A DNA stretch of 11,128 nt from Filomicrobium sp. (GTDB lineage Bacteria > Pseudomonadota > Alphaproteobacteria > Rhizobiales > Hyphomicrobiaceae), in assembly GCA_021775655.1 (NCBI GenBank), contig JAJFHK010000393.1, positions 1-11,128 of the forward strand, read 5' to 3'. The notes beneath the pieces were generated by a model. The model saw nothing but the letters and a program-made list of their open reading frames with translations, had not been told where the DNA came from and searched no databases. The position numbers and the translations under genes were made by a program. Numbering within the stretch: the first letter of the stretch is position 1; each line of letters begins with the position of its first letter. Shown in pieces: positions 1 to 7,009 of this stretch.

Positions 1-1
1 C

Positions 2-517
2 CCGACTCCGGTCAAGCTCGTCATCACGGCCGCCGACGCCGAACGCCGTATCGTGCACGAATTCAACGCTGAGCCTGCCGCCCTGGAATATGCCAGTGCA
101 ATAGGTCTAATTCCCGAAGACCTCGGCCCTTTCAGCTTCGCTTCTCACCCGCTCGTTGTGAAGGTTGGCAGTGACTACTACTGCCGCTCCATCCGCAATA
201 TGAACCCAGACGGCAGCCTGTCTTTCTTTTGCGCTATCGATGTCGGCCTGGTTCTGACGGTTGCCCGACCGACAGATCTCGCCGAAGCGACCGAAGCCAC
301 CTTACGAGAAGTCGACAAAATCCTTTCTGGAACGCAGATGATCCTTGGATTTGACTGCATCCTTCGCCGGCTTGACGCCGAAAACCGCCAGATGGGCAGC
401 CGCATTGAGCAGATTTACCAACGCCACAAGGTCGTGGGTTTCCACACCTATGGCGAGCAGTACAACGCCATGCACCTCAACCAGACGCTAACCGGGATCG
501 CGTTCGGCGCTGCATGA
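2..517 (+). CDS. FIST-domain sensory protein, NosP-like (5' partial)
   Basis: This is the C-terminal part of a FIST protein. The reading frame is open from base 2, and a GTG at 53 is internal, not a start, because the codons before it (PTPVKLVITAADAERRIVHEF) already read as FIST_C sequence. The end carries the family's GFHTYGEQYNAMHLNQTLTGIA motif around bases 436-505. FIST proteins are cytoplasmic ligand sensors. In the NosP subgroup they bind haem and nitric oxide and control a kinase encoded next door. Here the stop overlaps the start of a hybrid kinase as ATGA, so the two are translationally coupled and probably work as a pair. The NosP assignment is inference: FIST family and kinase partnership are visible, haem binding is not. 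The N-terminal FIST domain lies outside the window. Confidence 0.85.
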   Translation, partial: PTPVKLVITAADAERRIVHEFNAEPAALEYASAIGLIPEDLGPFSFASHPLVVKVGSDYYCRSIRNMNPDGSLSFFCAIDVGLVLTVARPTDLAEATEATLREVDKILSGTQMILGFDCILRRLDAENRQMGSRIEQIYQRHKVVGFHTYGEQYNAMHLNQTLTGIAFGAA

Positions 518-1914
518 AGGCAGTGCCTGATCGGCAAGTCGCGAAGAGTGAACATTTGAATCTAATGTACGACACTTCTCCCCAAGATCTCAGCCGCCAG
601 CTCGAGAAACTAAACAAGATCAATGCCGCCTTGATCGAGCGGGTTGAGCGCTCAGTCGAACAGCAGGGAAATGCATACTCACTCTTCAATGCTGCGATTG
701 GACTAGAGAATCAGGTTCGCCAACGCACTGATGAACTCCAGGAAGCTCTCGACCGGTTAGAACGTTCCAATGACGCGCTCGTCGCTGCCCGTGACGAAGC
801 CGAGCGGGCCAACGAAGCCAAGACGCGATTCTTCACGGCAGTTGGCCATGACGTTTTGCAGCCTCTCCATGCAGCGCGCCTAACACTTTCTGCTCTTGGC
901 GAGAGCAACGAAATTACTGAGCACCGAAATCTTGCAAACCAGATCGACCATGCTCTGTCATCCGTCGAAGAATTACTGCGCACGATGCTCGACATCACCA
1001 AGATCGAAACCGGTGTCACGCAACCTGCGCCCCGGCCTCTCAATCTGACTGGCCTGTTTGAATCGCTGCATGTCAACTTTGCACCGTTGGTCGCAGAGAA
1101 AGGCTTAGACTTCGCGATCGAGACCAACGGCCTCAATGTCGTCTCGGACCCAGCAATGCTGCGCCGCATATTACAAAACCTGCTGTCGAACGCAGTAAGA
1201 TTTACCACGACCGGCCACATTGCACTCCGAGCCGAGTGCCAAGAAGGAGATGTCCGTATCTCCGTTGCCGATACGGGGCCCGGGATTGCCGAAGCCGATC
1301 GCGAGAGGATATTTGAGGAGTTCCAATGCGGTTCGGACGAACGGTCGGCCCGGTCCGGCGGATTTGGATTGGGTCTTTTCATCGTCAAGCGAATGGCTTA
1401 CGCGCTCGGTCATACAATTCACGTGCAAACAACTCCAGGCGCTGGCTCGACGTTCAGTGTGGTCGTGCCGTTTGCGCCAGCTTCAACTGTCAGTGCATCG
1501 AATTCGGCTTCTCCATCGATGTCGACCGACAACCAGTACGGCTTTGCCGGTATCGACGTTCTGGTCATTGAGAATGATCACAACGTTATCGCGGCCACGA
1601 AGACCTTGCTTGAGCAATGGAATTGTCAGGCTTTCCCGGCAACGGATCTCGACCAGATCGAGTCCTACATTGAAAGCGGCGGCCGCGCGCCTTCCATCAT
1701 TCTGGCCGATTTCCATCTTGACGACGACGCTTGCGGCCTGACCGGCGTCGCCCGTCTGCGCGAAGCGTTCAAAACTGACATCCCGGCAATCGTTATCACC
1801 GCCGATCACGGACCGGTCTCCGGCGCTGCAGTCAAAGCCGCCGGCTGCGAGCTCCTATGCAAGCCAATTCGGCCCGCCGAGTTGCGCGCACTAATGCGTC
1901 ACTCGTTGAGTTGA
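514..1914 (+). CDS. Hybrid sensor histidine kinase with C-terminal receiver (NahK/ErcS'-like)
   Basis: A 466-residue soluble hybrid kinase. A likely coiled coil (about residues 25-105) leads into the dimerisation domain with phospho-acceptor His112 in GHDVLQPLHA. The ATPase domain has N-box Asn226 (NLLSNA), D253-T-G-P-G and the GFGLGLFIVKR box. After a Ser-rich linker (about 322-340) comes a receiver domain with the acidic pair E353/D355, phospho-acceptor D399 (ADFHL) and Lys450. There is no transmembrane segment and no PAS, GAF or other sensor domain, so sensing most likely comes from the FIST protein encoded just upstream with an ATGA overlap. An alternative ATG at 565 lacks a good ribosome binding site, so the coupled start is preferred. 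It faces the LuxR-type regulator gene with 82 bases between them. The resemblance to NahK/ErcS' and Lpg0278-type kinases is from family knowledge. Confidence 0.93.
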   Translation: MKAVPDRQVAKSEHLNLMYDTSPQDLSRQLEKLNKINAALIERVERSVEQQGNAYSLFNAAIGLENQVRQRTDELQEALDRLERSNDALVAARDEAERANEAKTRFFTAVGHDVLQPLHAARLTLSALGESNEITEHRNLANQIDHALSSVEELLRTMLDITKIETGVTQPAPRPLNLTGLFESLHVNFAPLVAEKGLDFAIETNGLNVVSDPAMLRRILQNLLSNAVRFTTTGHIALRAECQEGDVRISVADTGPGIAEADRERIFEEFQCGSDERSARSGGFGLGLFIVKRMAYALGHTIHVQTTPGAGSTFSVVVPFAPASTVSASNSASPSMSTDNQYGFAGIDVLVIENDHNVIAATKTLLEQWNCQAFPATDLDQIESYIESGGRAPSIILADFHLDDDACGLTGVARLREAFKTDIPAIVITADHGPVSGAAVKAAGCELLCKPIRPAELRALMRHSLS

Positions 1915-1996
1915 TTGTCTTGGCCGCCCCGCGGCGTCCTGACCTCGGACCACACGTGAACAGAACGATTGAAGACGGCCTACATAAAGCGTGTAT

Positions 1997-2695
1997 TTAG
2001 ATGTTCGGCTTTTCGACAGGCAGAACTACCTTCGACACCTCGATCACCGCCTGCGTCCGCGATGCCACCCCGAGTTTGCGTAGGACTTCTGAAACGTGCG
2101 CCTTAACCGTCGTCTCCCCGACGCTCAACTCATGAGCAATCTGCTTGTTGAGCAGCCCTTGCTTGAGCATGTCGAGAACCCGCAGCTGCTGTGGCGTCAA
2201 TTGCCTGAGCTTGGATAGAATCCCGGCATTCTCGTCGCCTGCCGAATCAGGCGGCGCATAGCCTGCAGGAAGGCAAACTTCACCGTTCATGACACCCTGT
2301 ATGGCGGCAGCCAACTCAGGTTTGCGAACAGCCTTTGAGATGTATCCGGAGGCTCCACAGGTCATCGCGCGATGAATAGTCTCTGCTTCGTCAATTGCCG
2401 ATACTATAACGACCGGAAGCTTGGGATAGCGCGCACGAATTTCCAGAAGGCCATCAAATCCACGCGTTCCCGGCATGTTCAAGTCCAGCAGGACGAGATC
2501 GAAACTGCCGCCATTGTCGATCGCCTCACATGCCGACGACAGCGAATCTGCCTCCGAGATTTCGGCCATCGGAAATGCGGTGTGAATCGCCAATTTCATC
2601 GCATCTAGAAACAGTGGGTGATCGTCAACGACAAGAAAACTTTCTGGCATCGTGCAGGTATCCGGGTCATTCGCGGCCTGGGCAGCGTCTGACAT
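1997..2695 (-). CDS. NarL/LuxR-family response regulator (AgmR/ErbR-like)
   Basis: A two-domain DNA-binding response regulator of 232 residues. The receiver (about residues 18-135) has D24/D25, phospho-acceptor D71 in LLDLNMPG and Lys121. The LuxR helix-turn-helix spans about 164-222 (LTPQQLRVLDML ... NKQIAHELSVGETTVKAHV). The start is well fixed: an AGGAGG ribosome binding site (complement of 2704-2709) sits 8 bases before the ATG. The gene lies downstream of exaF on the same strand but behind a strong terminator, so it should have its own promoter in 2696-2856. Regulators of this type (AgmR/ErbR) activate PQQ alcohol dehydrogenase genes in Pseudomonas; that role here is inferred from position and domain type. 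The opposed hybrid kinase is the obvious candidate partner, though no Hpt protein is seen between them. Confidence 0.94.
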   Translation of the reverse strand: MSDAAQAANDPDTCTMPESFLVVDDHPLFLDAMKLAIHTAFPMAEISEADSLSSACEAIDNGGSFDLVLLDLNMPGTRGFDGLLEIRARYPKLPVVIVSAIDEAETIHRAMTCGASGYISKAVRKPELAAAIQGVMNGEVCLPAGYAPPDSAGDENAGILSKLRQLTPQQLRVLDMLKQGLLNKQIAHELSVGETTVKAHVSEVLRKLGVASRTQAVIEVSKVVLPVEKPNI

Positions 2696-2856
2696 GATTG
2701 TAGCCTCCTAATCCGTTTCGGCAAGAGAACCTGGAAGTTCGCTTGCGGAAGCTCCGCTGGTCGGCGGTTAGCTTGTTCCAAGGAGCGACGAAAATGCGTG
2801 ACCACGACAGCTCTGAATTATCACCGACGAGGTCTAAAACGCTGGTCAAGCAAGAA
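2696..2856 (-). promoter_or_regulatory. Probable promoter region of the response regulator
   Basis: This 161-base gap between the exaF terminator and the regulator start must hold the regulator's promoter if the terminator is efficient. A GATAAT hexamer (complement of 2817-2822) could be a -10 box, but no well-spaced -35 box goes with it. A short inverted repeat (GCGGA, 2745-2749, with TCCGC, 2753-2757) may be an operator or chance. An AGGAGG ribosome binding site ends the region. Confidence 0.35.
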
Positions 2857-2885
2857 GGGATAAGCGGTCTGAAACCGCTTATCCC
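2857..2885 (-). terminator. Intrinsic terminator of exaF
   Basis: A perfect 12-base-pair inverted repeat with arms at 2857-2868 (GGGATAAGCGGT) and 2874-2885, and a 5-base loop. It begins 43 bases past the exaF stop. Read on the - strand the stem is followed by TTCTTGCTTG, a U-rich though interrupted tail. It separates exaF from the response regulator gene. Confidence 0.82.
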
Positions 2886-2927
2886 AGCATCTTGCATCAA
2901 GACTGACATTAGCAGCCGGAGTTCTGC

Positions 2928-4685
2928 TTACTTCGAAGCAACCGACTTCGGAAGCTTGAAGGTCCAAACCATTCCGCCCTGGTTTAGCTTGGCAACGGTC
3001 TTGGCCACTTCACCGCCCCACAGCGGAACAGCTCCGCCCCAGCCGGATACGATGGTGATCATCTGCTCGCCGTTTTCTTCCCAGGTAACTGGCGAACCGA
3101 CAATTCCAGAACCAGTGTTGAACTTCCAGAGTTCGTCACCCGTCTTTGCGTCGAGCACCTTGAGGTAACCTTCCGGCGTACCAGTGATCACGAGACCACC
3201 AGCGGTCGTCAGAACGCCACCCCAGAGCGGAGCCTTGTTCTTCATCGACCAGACGATTTTGCCTGTTGCCGGATCGATAGCCTTGAGAGCACCGATGTGA
3301 TCGTCGAAGATCGGCTTGATGGTGAATCCAGCACCGAGATATGCAGCACCAGCCTTGTAGGTCACCGGCTCGTTCCAGATGTCCATGCCCCATTCATTGG
3401 CAGGTACGTAGAACAGCTTGGTGTCAGGCGAGTAGGCCATCGGCATCCAGTTCTTGCCGCCGAGGAAGCTTGGAACAGCAAAGATGGACGAACCCTTCTT
3501 GCCGTCTTTCGATTTGGTCGGATCGCCAGGACGGTTGGCCGGATCGTAGATCGGACGACCGTTCTTATCGAGGCCCTTTGCCCAAGTGATCTTTTCGACG
3601 AAGGGAACGCCGCGGATGAATTTTCCGTTCTCACGATTGAGGACGTAGAAATAGCCGTTACGGTCAGCAGTGGCAGCTGCTTTCGTCCCGTCGAGGTCGA
3701 ACGAAACGACTTCGTTGACGCCGTCATAGTCCCAACCATCGTTCGGTGTTGTCTGGAAGCCCCAGTTAATTTCGCCGTTTTCCGGGTTTATCGCAACACG
3801 TGCGGTCGACCATTTGTTGTCGCCAGGCCGCATATGACTGTTCCAAGGAGCCGGATTACCGGTTCCAATGAAGATCTGCTTGGTATCGTGATCGTAGCTA
3901 CCGCCAAGCCAGGTGGCAGCACCACCGGTCTTCCACAGATCGCCCGGCCAGCTTTCATTCTTTTTGCCGGTCATCGTGGATTCTTTGCCATTGAGCGTAC
4001 CCATATGGCCTTCGACCGTCGGACGCGACCACACGAGCTCACCGGTGTCGGCATTGCGCGCATCCACGCGGCCAACGATACCAAATTCGCCACCGGACAC
4101 ACCCGTCACGAGCAGCGGACCATGCGCCGTTGAAGGCACAATCAGCGGAGCAGCTGTGTAGGAGTAGCCCTTCTTATAGTCGTCAATCTTGCTCTTCCAG
4201 ACAACCTTGCCGGTTTTCGCGTCAAGCGAAACGAGTTGAGCGTCGAGCGTACCGAAGATTACGTTGCCACCAAAAAGCGCAGCACCGCGGTTGATCACGT
4301 CGCAGCAAGGTAGAATGCCTTCAGGTAGTCGGGCGTCGTACTGCCAGAGTTCTTCACCGGTTTTGGTGTCGATCGCCCACATGCGGCTGTAGGAGCCAGT
4401 AATGTACATGACTCCGTCTTTGACGAGTGGCTGCGTTTCCTGGCCACGCATCTTTTCGCCGCCAAGCGACATGGTCCAAACAGGAACCATCTTCGCCACA
4501 TTGTCCTTGTTGATCTTGTTTAGCGGGCTGTAGCGCTGGAGTTGCGTGCCAAGACCGTTTGTAACAACGTCATCGGTCGTTTTTGCGTCGTTAACGATGT
4601 CGTCAATGGAGACATCTGCAAGCGACGGCTGCGAAATCGCTACCGACAGCGCCAACGCGCTGGCGGTAAGAAGCCACTTCCTCAT
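2928..4685 (-). CDS. exaF: Lanthanide-type PQQ-dependent alcohol dehydrogenase (ExaF/PedH-like)
   Basis: A periplasmic quinoprotein that oxidises ethanol or other primary alcohols with PQQ, passing electrons to a c-type cytochrome. The 585-residue protein has a Sec signal peptide (cleavage likely after Ala23), then a beta-propeller with repeated Trp motifs. It has no C-terminal haem domain, so it is a simple quinoprotein. Visible active-site residues are vicinal Cys127-Cys128 (PCCDVINRG), Glu200 (SGGEFG), Asn277 (GTGNPAPWN), catalytic Asp319, and Asp321 in WDYDGVNE. The second Asp marks lanthanide enzymes; calcium-type ExaA has Ser there. Overall sequence ([30 protein letters not shown]) is ExaA/PedH-like rather than XoxF5-like, hence the ExaF call. 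The ATG at 4685 is chosen over one at 4736 because AGGGGAA lies 8 bases upstream and it gives a normal signal peptide. Substrate range is inferred. Confidence 0.95.
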   Translation of the reverse strand: MRKWLLTASALALSVAISQPSLADVSIDDIVNDAKTTDDVVTNGLGTQLQRYSPLNKINKDNVAKMVPVWTMSLGGEKMRGQETQPLVKDGVMYITGSYSRMWAIDTKTGEELWQYDARLPEGILPCCDVINRGAALFGGNVIFGTLDAQLVSLDAKTGKVVWKSKIDDYKKGYSYTAAPLIVPSTAHGPLLVTGVSGGEFGIVGRVDARNADTGELVWSRPTVEGHMGTLNGKESTMTGKKNESWPGDLWKTGGAATWLGGSYDHDTKQIFIGTGNPAPWNSHMRPGDNKWSTARVAINPENGEINWGFQTTPNDGWDYDGVNEVVSFDLDGTKAAATADRNGYFYVLNRENGKFIRGVPFVEKITWAKGLDKNGRPIYDPANRPGDPTKSKDGKKGSSIFAVPSFLGGKNWMPMAYSPDTKLFYVPANEWGMDIWNEPVTYKAGAAYLGAGFTIKPIFDDHIGALKAIDPATGKIVWSMKNKAPLWGGVLTTAGGLVITGTPEGYLKVLDAKTGDELWKFNTGSGIVGSPVTWEENGEQMITIVSGWGGAVPLWGGEVAKTVAKLNQGGMVWTFKLPKSVASK

Positions 4686-4738
4686 TTTTGGCGTTCCCCT
4701 TAGTTGTGTTTGGTTACCGAATTTCACGTAATTCATCG

Positions 4739-4761
4739 CGTCTGGAATCGCATTCCAGACG
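4739..4761. repeat. Perfect 10-bp inverted repeat, candidate operator or leader hairpin
   Basis: Arms CGTCTGGAAT (4739-4748) and ATTCCAGACG (4752-4761) are perfectly complementary around a CGC spacer. The element is 54-76 bases upstream of the exaF start codon, with no U-tract on the exaF strand, so it is unlikely to be a terminator. It may bind a dimeric regulator, or form a hairpin in the exaF 5' leader if transcription starts near 4800. Confidence 0.55.
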
Positions 4762-4887
4762 TGGTTCTACGCTGCAAAACAGCTTGGCCCCGGAGGACCC
4801 ACGGTGATCATAAAGTGGTGGGAGCAGACGCTCTTGAATGCGCGGCCCGTTACGTTACGTCACCGGCTCTGCTTTCTTCAAAACAGG

Positions 4888-4908
4888 CCTGCGCTAACGT
4901 AGCGCAGG
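4888..4908 (-). terminator. Perfect 9-bp GC-rich hairpin, possible terminator of the pedF operon
   Basis: Arms CCTGCGCTA (4888-4896) and TAGCGCAGG (4900-4908) flank a 3-base spacer. Read on the - strand the stem is followed by CCTGTTTTGAAG, a short T-run starting four bases after the stem. It lies 112 bases past the hydrolase stop, so it could end the upstream operon. Alternatively it is an operator for exaF, since a regulator-type motif lies only 17 bases farther upstream. Confidence 0.42.
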
Positions 4909-4925
4909 TCCCCAAGCGCTCTAAT

Positions 4926-4939
4926 TGCCAAATAGTACA
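4926..4939 (-). promoter_or_regulatory. Shared motif TG[T/C]ACTATTTGGCA, copy upstream of exaF
   Basis: On the - strand this reads TGTACTATTTGGCA. Another copy, differing in one base, lies upstream of pedF at 8458-8471, in the same orientation relative to its gene. No other copy was noticed in the window. It is the best candidate for a common binding site of the AgmR-like regulator. It is 241 bases upstream of the exaF start, so either exaF has a long leader or the site acts from far upstream. Confidence 0.45.
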
Positions 4940-5020
4940 TGACTTGTGGGAAGGCATTGCATGCAAGACGAACGCTAAAACGCATGCTTGATTTTCGCCA
5001 ATTGATTACCCAATGCGCTA

Positions 5021-6055
5021 CTAATTAGCCTGATCGACTCGTGGCCAAAGGTTGGCTTCAAGATTTGGGTACAGGTGCATGACGGAGCGCTCGAATTCAT
5101 AGCGCGCAAGAGCGATCTTGTCGGTCCACGACGGTAATGGTTCACCCATCGCCTCGCTCATATCGAGGCCACGGTCAAAAGCGCCACGGATGCGCTCTTC
5201 GATCAACTTCAGCCAATCACTTGTCTGACGTAGCGCTCTCGGTGCTTTTTCCATGGGCCCATGTCCAGGCACGAGACTAGCAAATGAAATCTCGTCCAAT
5301 GTCTTGAGCGATTTTTGCCATACAGAAAGATCGGCATGAGGTGTCGTAGGGGCTCGATCTAGGAATGCGAGATCTCCGGCAATCAAGAGTCCGCTGCGCT
5401 CGTCAAAGATCGCAAGGTCGCTGTCCGTATGCCCGCCGAGCACAAGAGTGCGCAAGCGTCGCTCACCGATGTCTTCATAACCCGCCTCAACGACTCGCCC
5501 CGGCAAAACGACCTCGGTACCGCGCATCCAGTCACCGGCCAGGTAGTACATCGCCGAAGCGAAATCGTCGCCCGATTGATTCAATCCATCGATCACACCT
5601 TGTGGCGCGGCAAGGGCCCTTGCTCCGAACGGCTGGCACCCAAAGACATGGTCAGGGTGGAAGTGAGTGACAAACGCCCTGACGACCGGCTTTCCGGTCA
5701 ATTCCCTAGCAACTTCAGCAAGTTGCACACCATATCGGCGCGACGGACCGGTATCGATAACAACCGCACCTTCGCGCGTATCGAGGATCGTGATGTTTGC
5801 AATCGCCCCACCGTTTTCACGCGTAATCGCTTCGTCGACACCTAGCAGCATCCATGCTCCGGGTGCGATCTCGATTGGCTTCAGCGTGTAACGTAACGGT
5901 GCAGCTTCAAGCGCGAACATCGGCAGAAGAGCCAGGCCGCCAGCGACGCCCGCGGTCTTCAAGAAAGCCCGTCGATCAGCCCAATCCACGTCGCGTTTCT
6001 GCACGCTATCGAACTCGGAAGCCAAGGGTCGTCTACTCAGCACGGTTGGGAGCAT
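5021..6055 (-). CDS. Quinoprotein-associated metallo-beta-lactamase-fold hydrolase (SoxH-like), Tat-exported
   Basis: A 344-residue zinc hydrolase-fold protein of the 'quinoprotein relay system zinc metallohydrolase' type. Metal ligands are visible: H131-F-H133-P-D135-H136, His209 (GGHT), Asp228 (AGD) and His265 (PGHG). The N-terminus has a twin-arginine signal, D-R28-R29-A-F-L-K, followed by a hydrophobic stretch to about Ala52, so it should be exported folded with its metals. The reading frame overlaps the end of the SoxYZ-like gene by 23 bases, suggesting coupled translation; no ribosome binding site is evident at the ATG, and later GTG codons are no better. The conserved pairing with SoxYZ-like carriers echoes sulfur-oxidation SoxH, but the substrate in alcohol oxidation clusters is unknown. 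Exact start uncertain by up to about 20 codons. Confidence 0.9.
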   Translation of the reverse strand: MLPTVLSRRPLASEFDSVQKRDVDWADRRAFLKTAGVAGGLALLPMFALEAAPLRYTLKPIEIAPGAWMLLGVDEAITRENGGAIANITILDTREGAVVIDTGPSRRYGVQLAEVARELTGKPVVRAFVTHFHPDHVFGCQPFGARALAAPQGVIDGLNQSGDDFASAMYYLAGDWMRGTEVVLPGRVVEAGYEDIGERRLRTLVLGGHTDSDLAIFDERSGLLIAGDLAFLDRAPTTPHADLSVWQKSLKTLDEISFASLVPGHGPMEKAPRALRQTSDWLKLIEERIRGAFDRGLDMSEAMGEPLPSWTDKIALARYEFERSVMHLYPNLEANLWPRVDQAN

Positions 6056-6860
6056 TGAGGCTGCTTTCGCGCCATGTCATATCGATTTTGGAGGAAAAAA
6101 GGTTCCCGCCGATATCGCGCCCATCGACTCCGATCAGCTTCTCACCGAGTGGCATCCGTACCATCATCGTTAGCGTCGGATCTTCACTGACTGGCTCACG
6201 CATCTCGATTGTCGCCAGCACCTTGCCGCCTGTTGACCGCACTCTTAACTGCTCGATATAGAATGCCGGAATGTTATCCCGGGTAAGCCCGGTATCCATC
6301 GGATGCTTGATCGTCATGCGCACCCGCGACATGCCATCTGGCTGCCGCCATGCACGTCCACGCGTATTACCGACGGTCAGTGACCAGTCCGATTTATTGC
6401 GCGCCATCGCAGGAGACGAGCAACCACCACCAGCAGCTTCGAGAAACTCCCCTCCGACATGCCACACACCGTCACCTGTCAGCACGGCCGCCCGAACCGG
6501 AGTCGCCTGTTCAACTTTCAATCGGAACGATACGTAAGGCGCGGCTTCATGCGGCGTCAGTGTCAAAGCGTGCTGCACCGGATTGAGATCGGCGAAAACA
6601 ACGATCTTGCGGACATCCTGTAATTGTCGGGCATCGACCGTTATTGGAACTTGCGCCTGATTCTCGACGACACTTGGAACGCTGACCTTGACGCGGCTGT
6701 CAAATTTGTATCGAGCCAACCCGAAAAACTGCCCGCGCATTTCCTCCCACATCGGCGAATTAAGCGGATCGACAGGCTCAGCAGCCTGGACCACCGCAGC
6801 AGATAGGAAAAACCCCAAAACGAGCGTTGCTAAAGTCAGGAGGTTGGAGCGTCCGATCAT
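6033..6860 (-). CDS. Quinoprotein dehydrogenase-associated SoxYZ-like carrier protein
   Basis: A periplasmic protein that fuses a SoxY-like and a SoxZ-like domain. With the start used here it has 275 residues: a Sec signal peptide (MIGRSNLLTLATLVLG..., cleavage near VQA/AEP, residue 26), a SoxY-like part ending in G-G-G-Cys147-S-S, and a SoxZ-like part from about 165 (SRVRMTIKHPMDTGLTRD, then IEQLRVRSTGGKVLATIEMR). In sulfur oxidation the SoxY cysteine, near the C-terminus in GGCGG, carries the substrate; here the cysteine is internal and the flanking sequence differs. What it carries in alcohol oxidation clusters is unknown. The frame stays open to ATGs at 6905 and 6929, but those give an abnormally long charged leader. 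None of the three has a strong ribosome binding site. It follows the binding-protein gene and overlaps the hydrolase gene. Confidence 0.88.
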   Translation of the reverse strand: MIGRSNLLTLATLVLGFFLSAAVVQAAEPVDPLNSPMWEEMRGQFFGLARYKFDSRVKVSVPSVVENQAQVPITVDARQLQDVRKIVVFADLNPVQHALTLTPHEAAPYVSFRLKVEQATPVRAAVLTGDGVWHVGGEFLEAAGGGCSSPAMARNKSDWSLTVGNTRGRAWRQPDGMSRVRMTIKHPMDTGLTRDNIPAFYIEQLRVRSTGGKVLATIEMREPVSEDPTLTMMVRMPLGEKLIGVDGRDIGGNLFSSKIDMTWRESSLNAPNRAE

Positions 6861-7009
6861 TTGAATCACCGCTTTGCGTAGTCTTTCTTCTGTTAAGCGA
6901 AACATATCATATTCTGAATGTGGCCGCACATGCCGATTCTGTGAATACGCCGATAAGCTCTGGCTTTCACGCCGCCACTGACACAGTCCTGTTCACAACG
7001 AGGCTGTAT

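Larger units (their letters stand above)
4686..5020 (-). promoter_or_regulatory. exaF upstream regulatory region (335 bases without a gene)
   Basis: This gap separates the hydrolase stop from exaF and should carry the exaF promoter. It holds, in the order read by exaF transcription: a 10-base palindrome TTGCATGCAA (4957-4966), a motif shared with the pedF promoter (4926-4939), a perfect inverted repeat (4888-4908), a pentamer tandem ACGTAACGTAACG (- strand, 4848-4860), a TATGAT -10-like hexamer (complement of 4807-4812) without a good -35 box, a second perfect inverted repeat (4739-4761), and the exaF ribosome binding site. The lack of a good -35 box suggests activator dependence. A + strand frame across 4704-4991 has no recognisable protein features and is taken as chance. 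Confidence 0.6.

Noticed and set aside
711..1388. 225-codon - strand frame within the kinase gene
   Set aside because: Shadow of the kinase reading frame; Ser/Arg-rich, low-complexity translation with no domain.
1923..1935. Short hairpin GCCGC/GCGGC between the kinase and regulator genes as a bidirectional terminator
   Set aside because: Only 5 base pairs with a 3-base loop and no T-tract on either side.
3297..4133. 278-codon + strand open frame opposite exaF
   Set aside because: It is antisense to a well-supported enzyme gene, has no family resemblance and no good ribosome binding site; it follows from the codon bias of exaF.
4686..4736. N-terminal extension of exaF to the ATG at 4736
   Set aside because: It would bury the signal peptide behind 17 polar residues; the ATG at 4685 has a proper AGGGGAA site and a normal signal peptide.
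4909..4929. Sigma-54-like GG-N10-GC spacing next to the shared motif upstream of exaF
   Set aside because: Only the minimal dinucleotides fit; the -12 element is not TTGC, the pedF copy does not keep the spacing, and no sigma-54 activator gene is present.
4704..4991. 95-codon + strand frame in the exaF upstream gap
   Set aside because: No recognisable features, runs through both inverted repeats, the shared motif and the exaF leader, and has no convincing ribosome binding site.
6941..6997. Inverted repeat TGTGAA/TTCACA between the binding-protein and SoxYZ-like genes
   Set aside because: Six-base arms separated by 45 bases are easily expected by chance.
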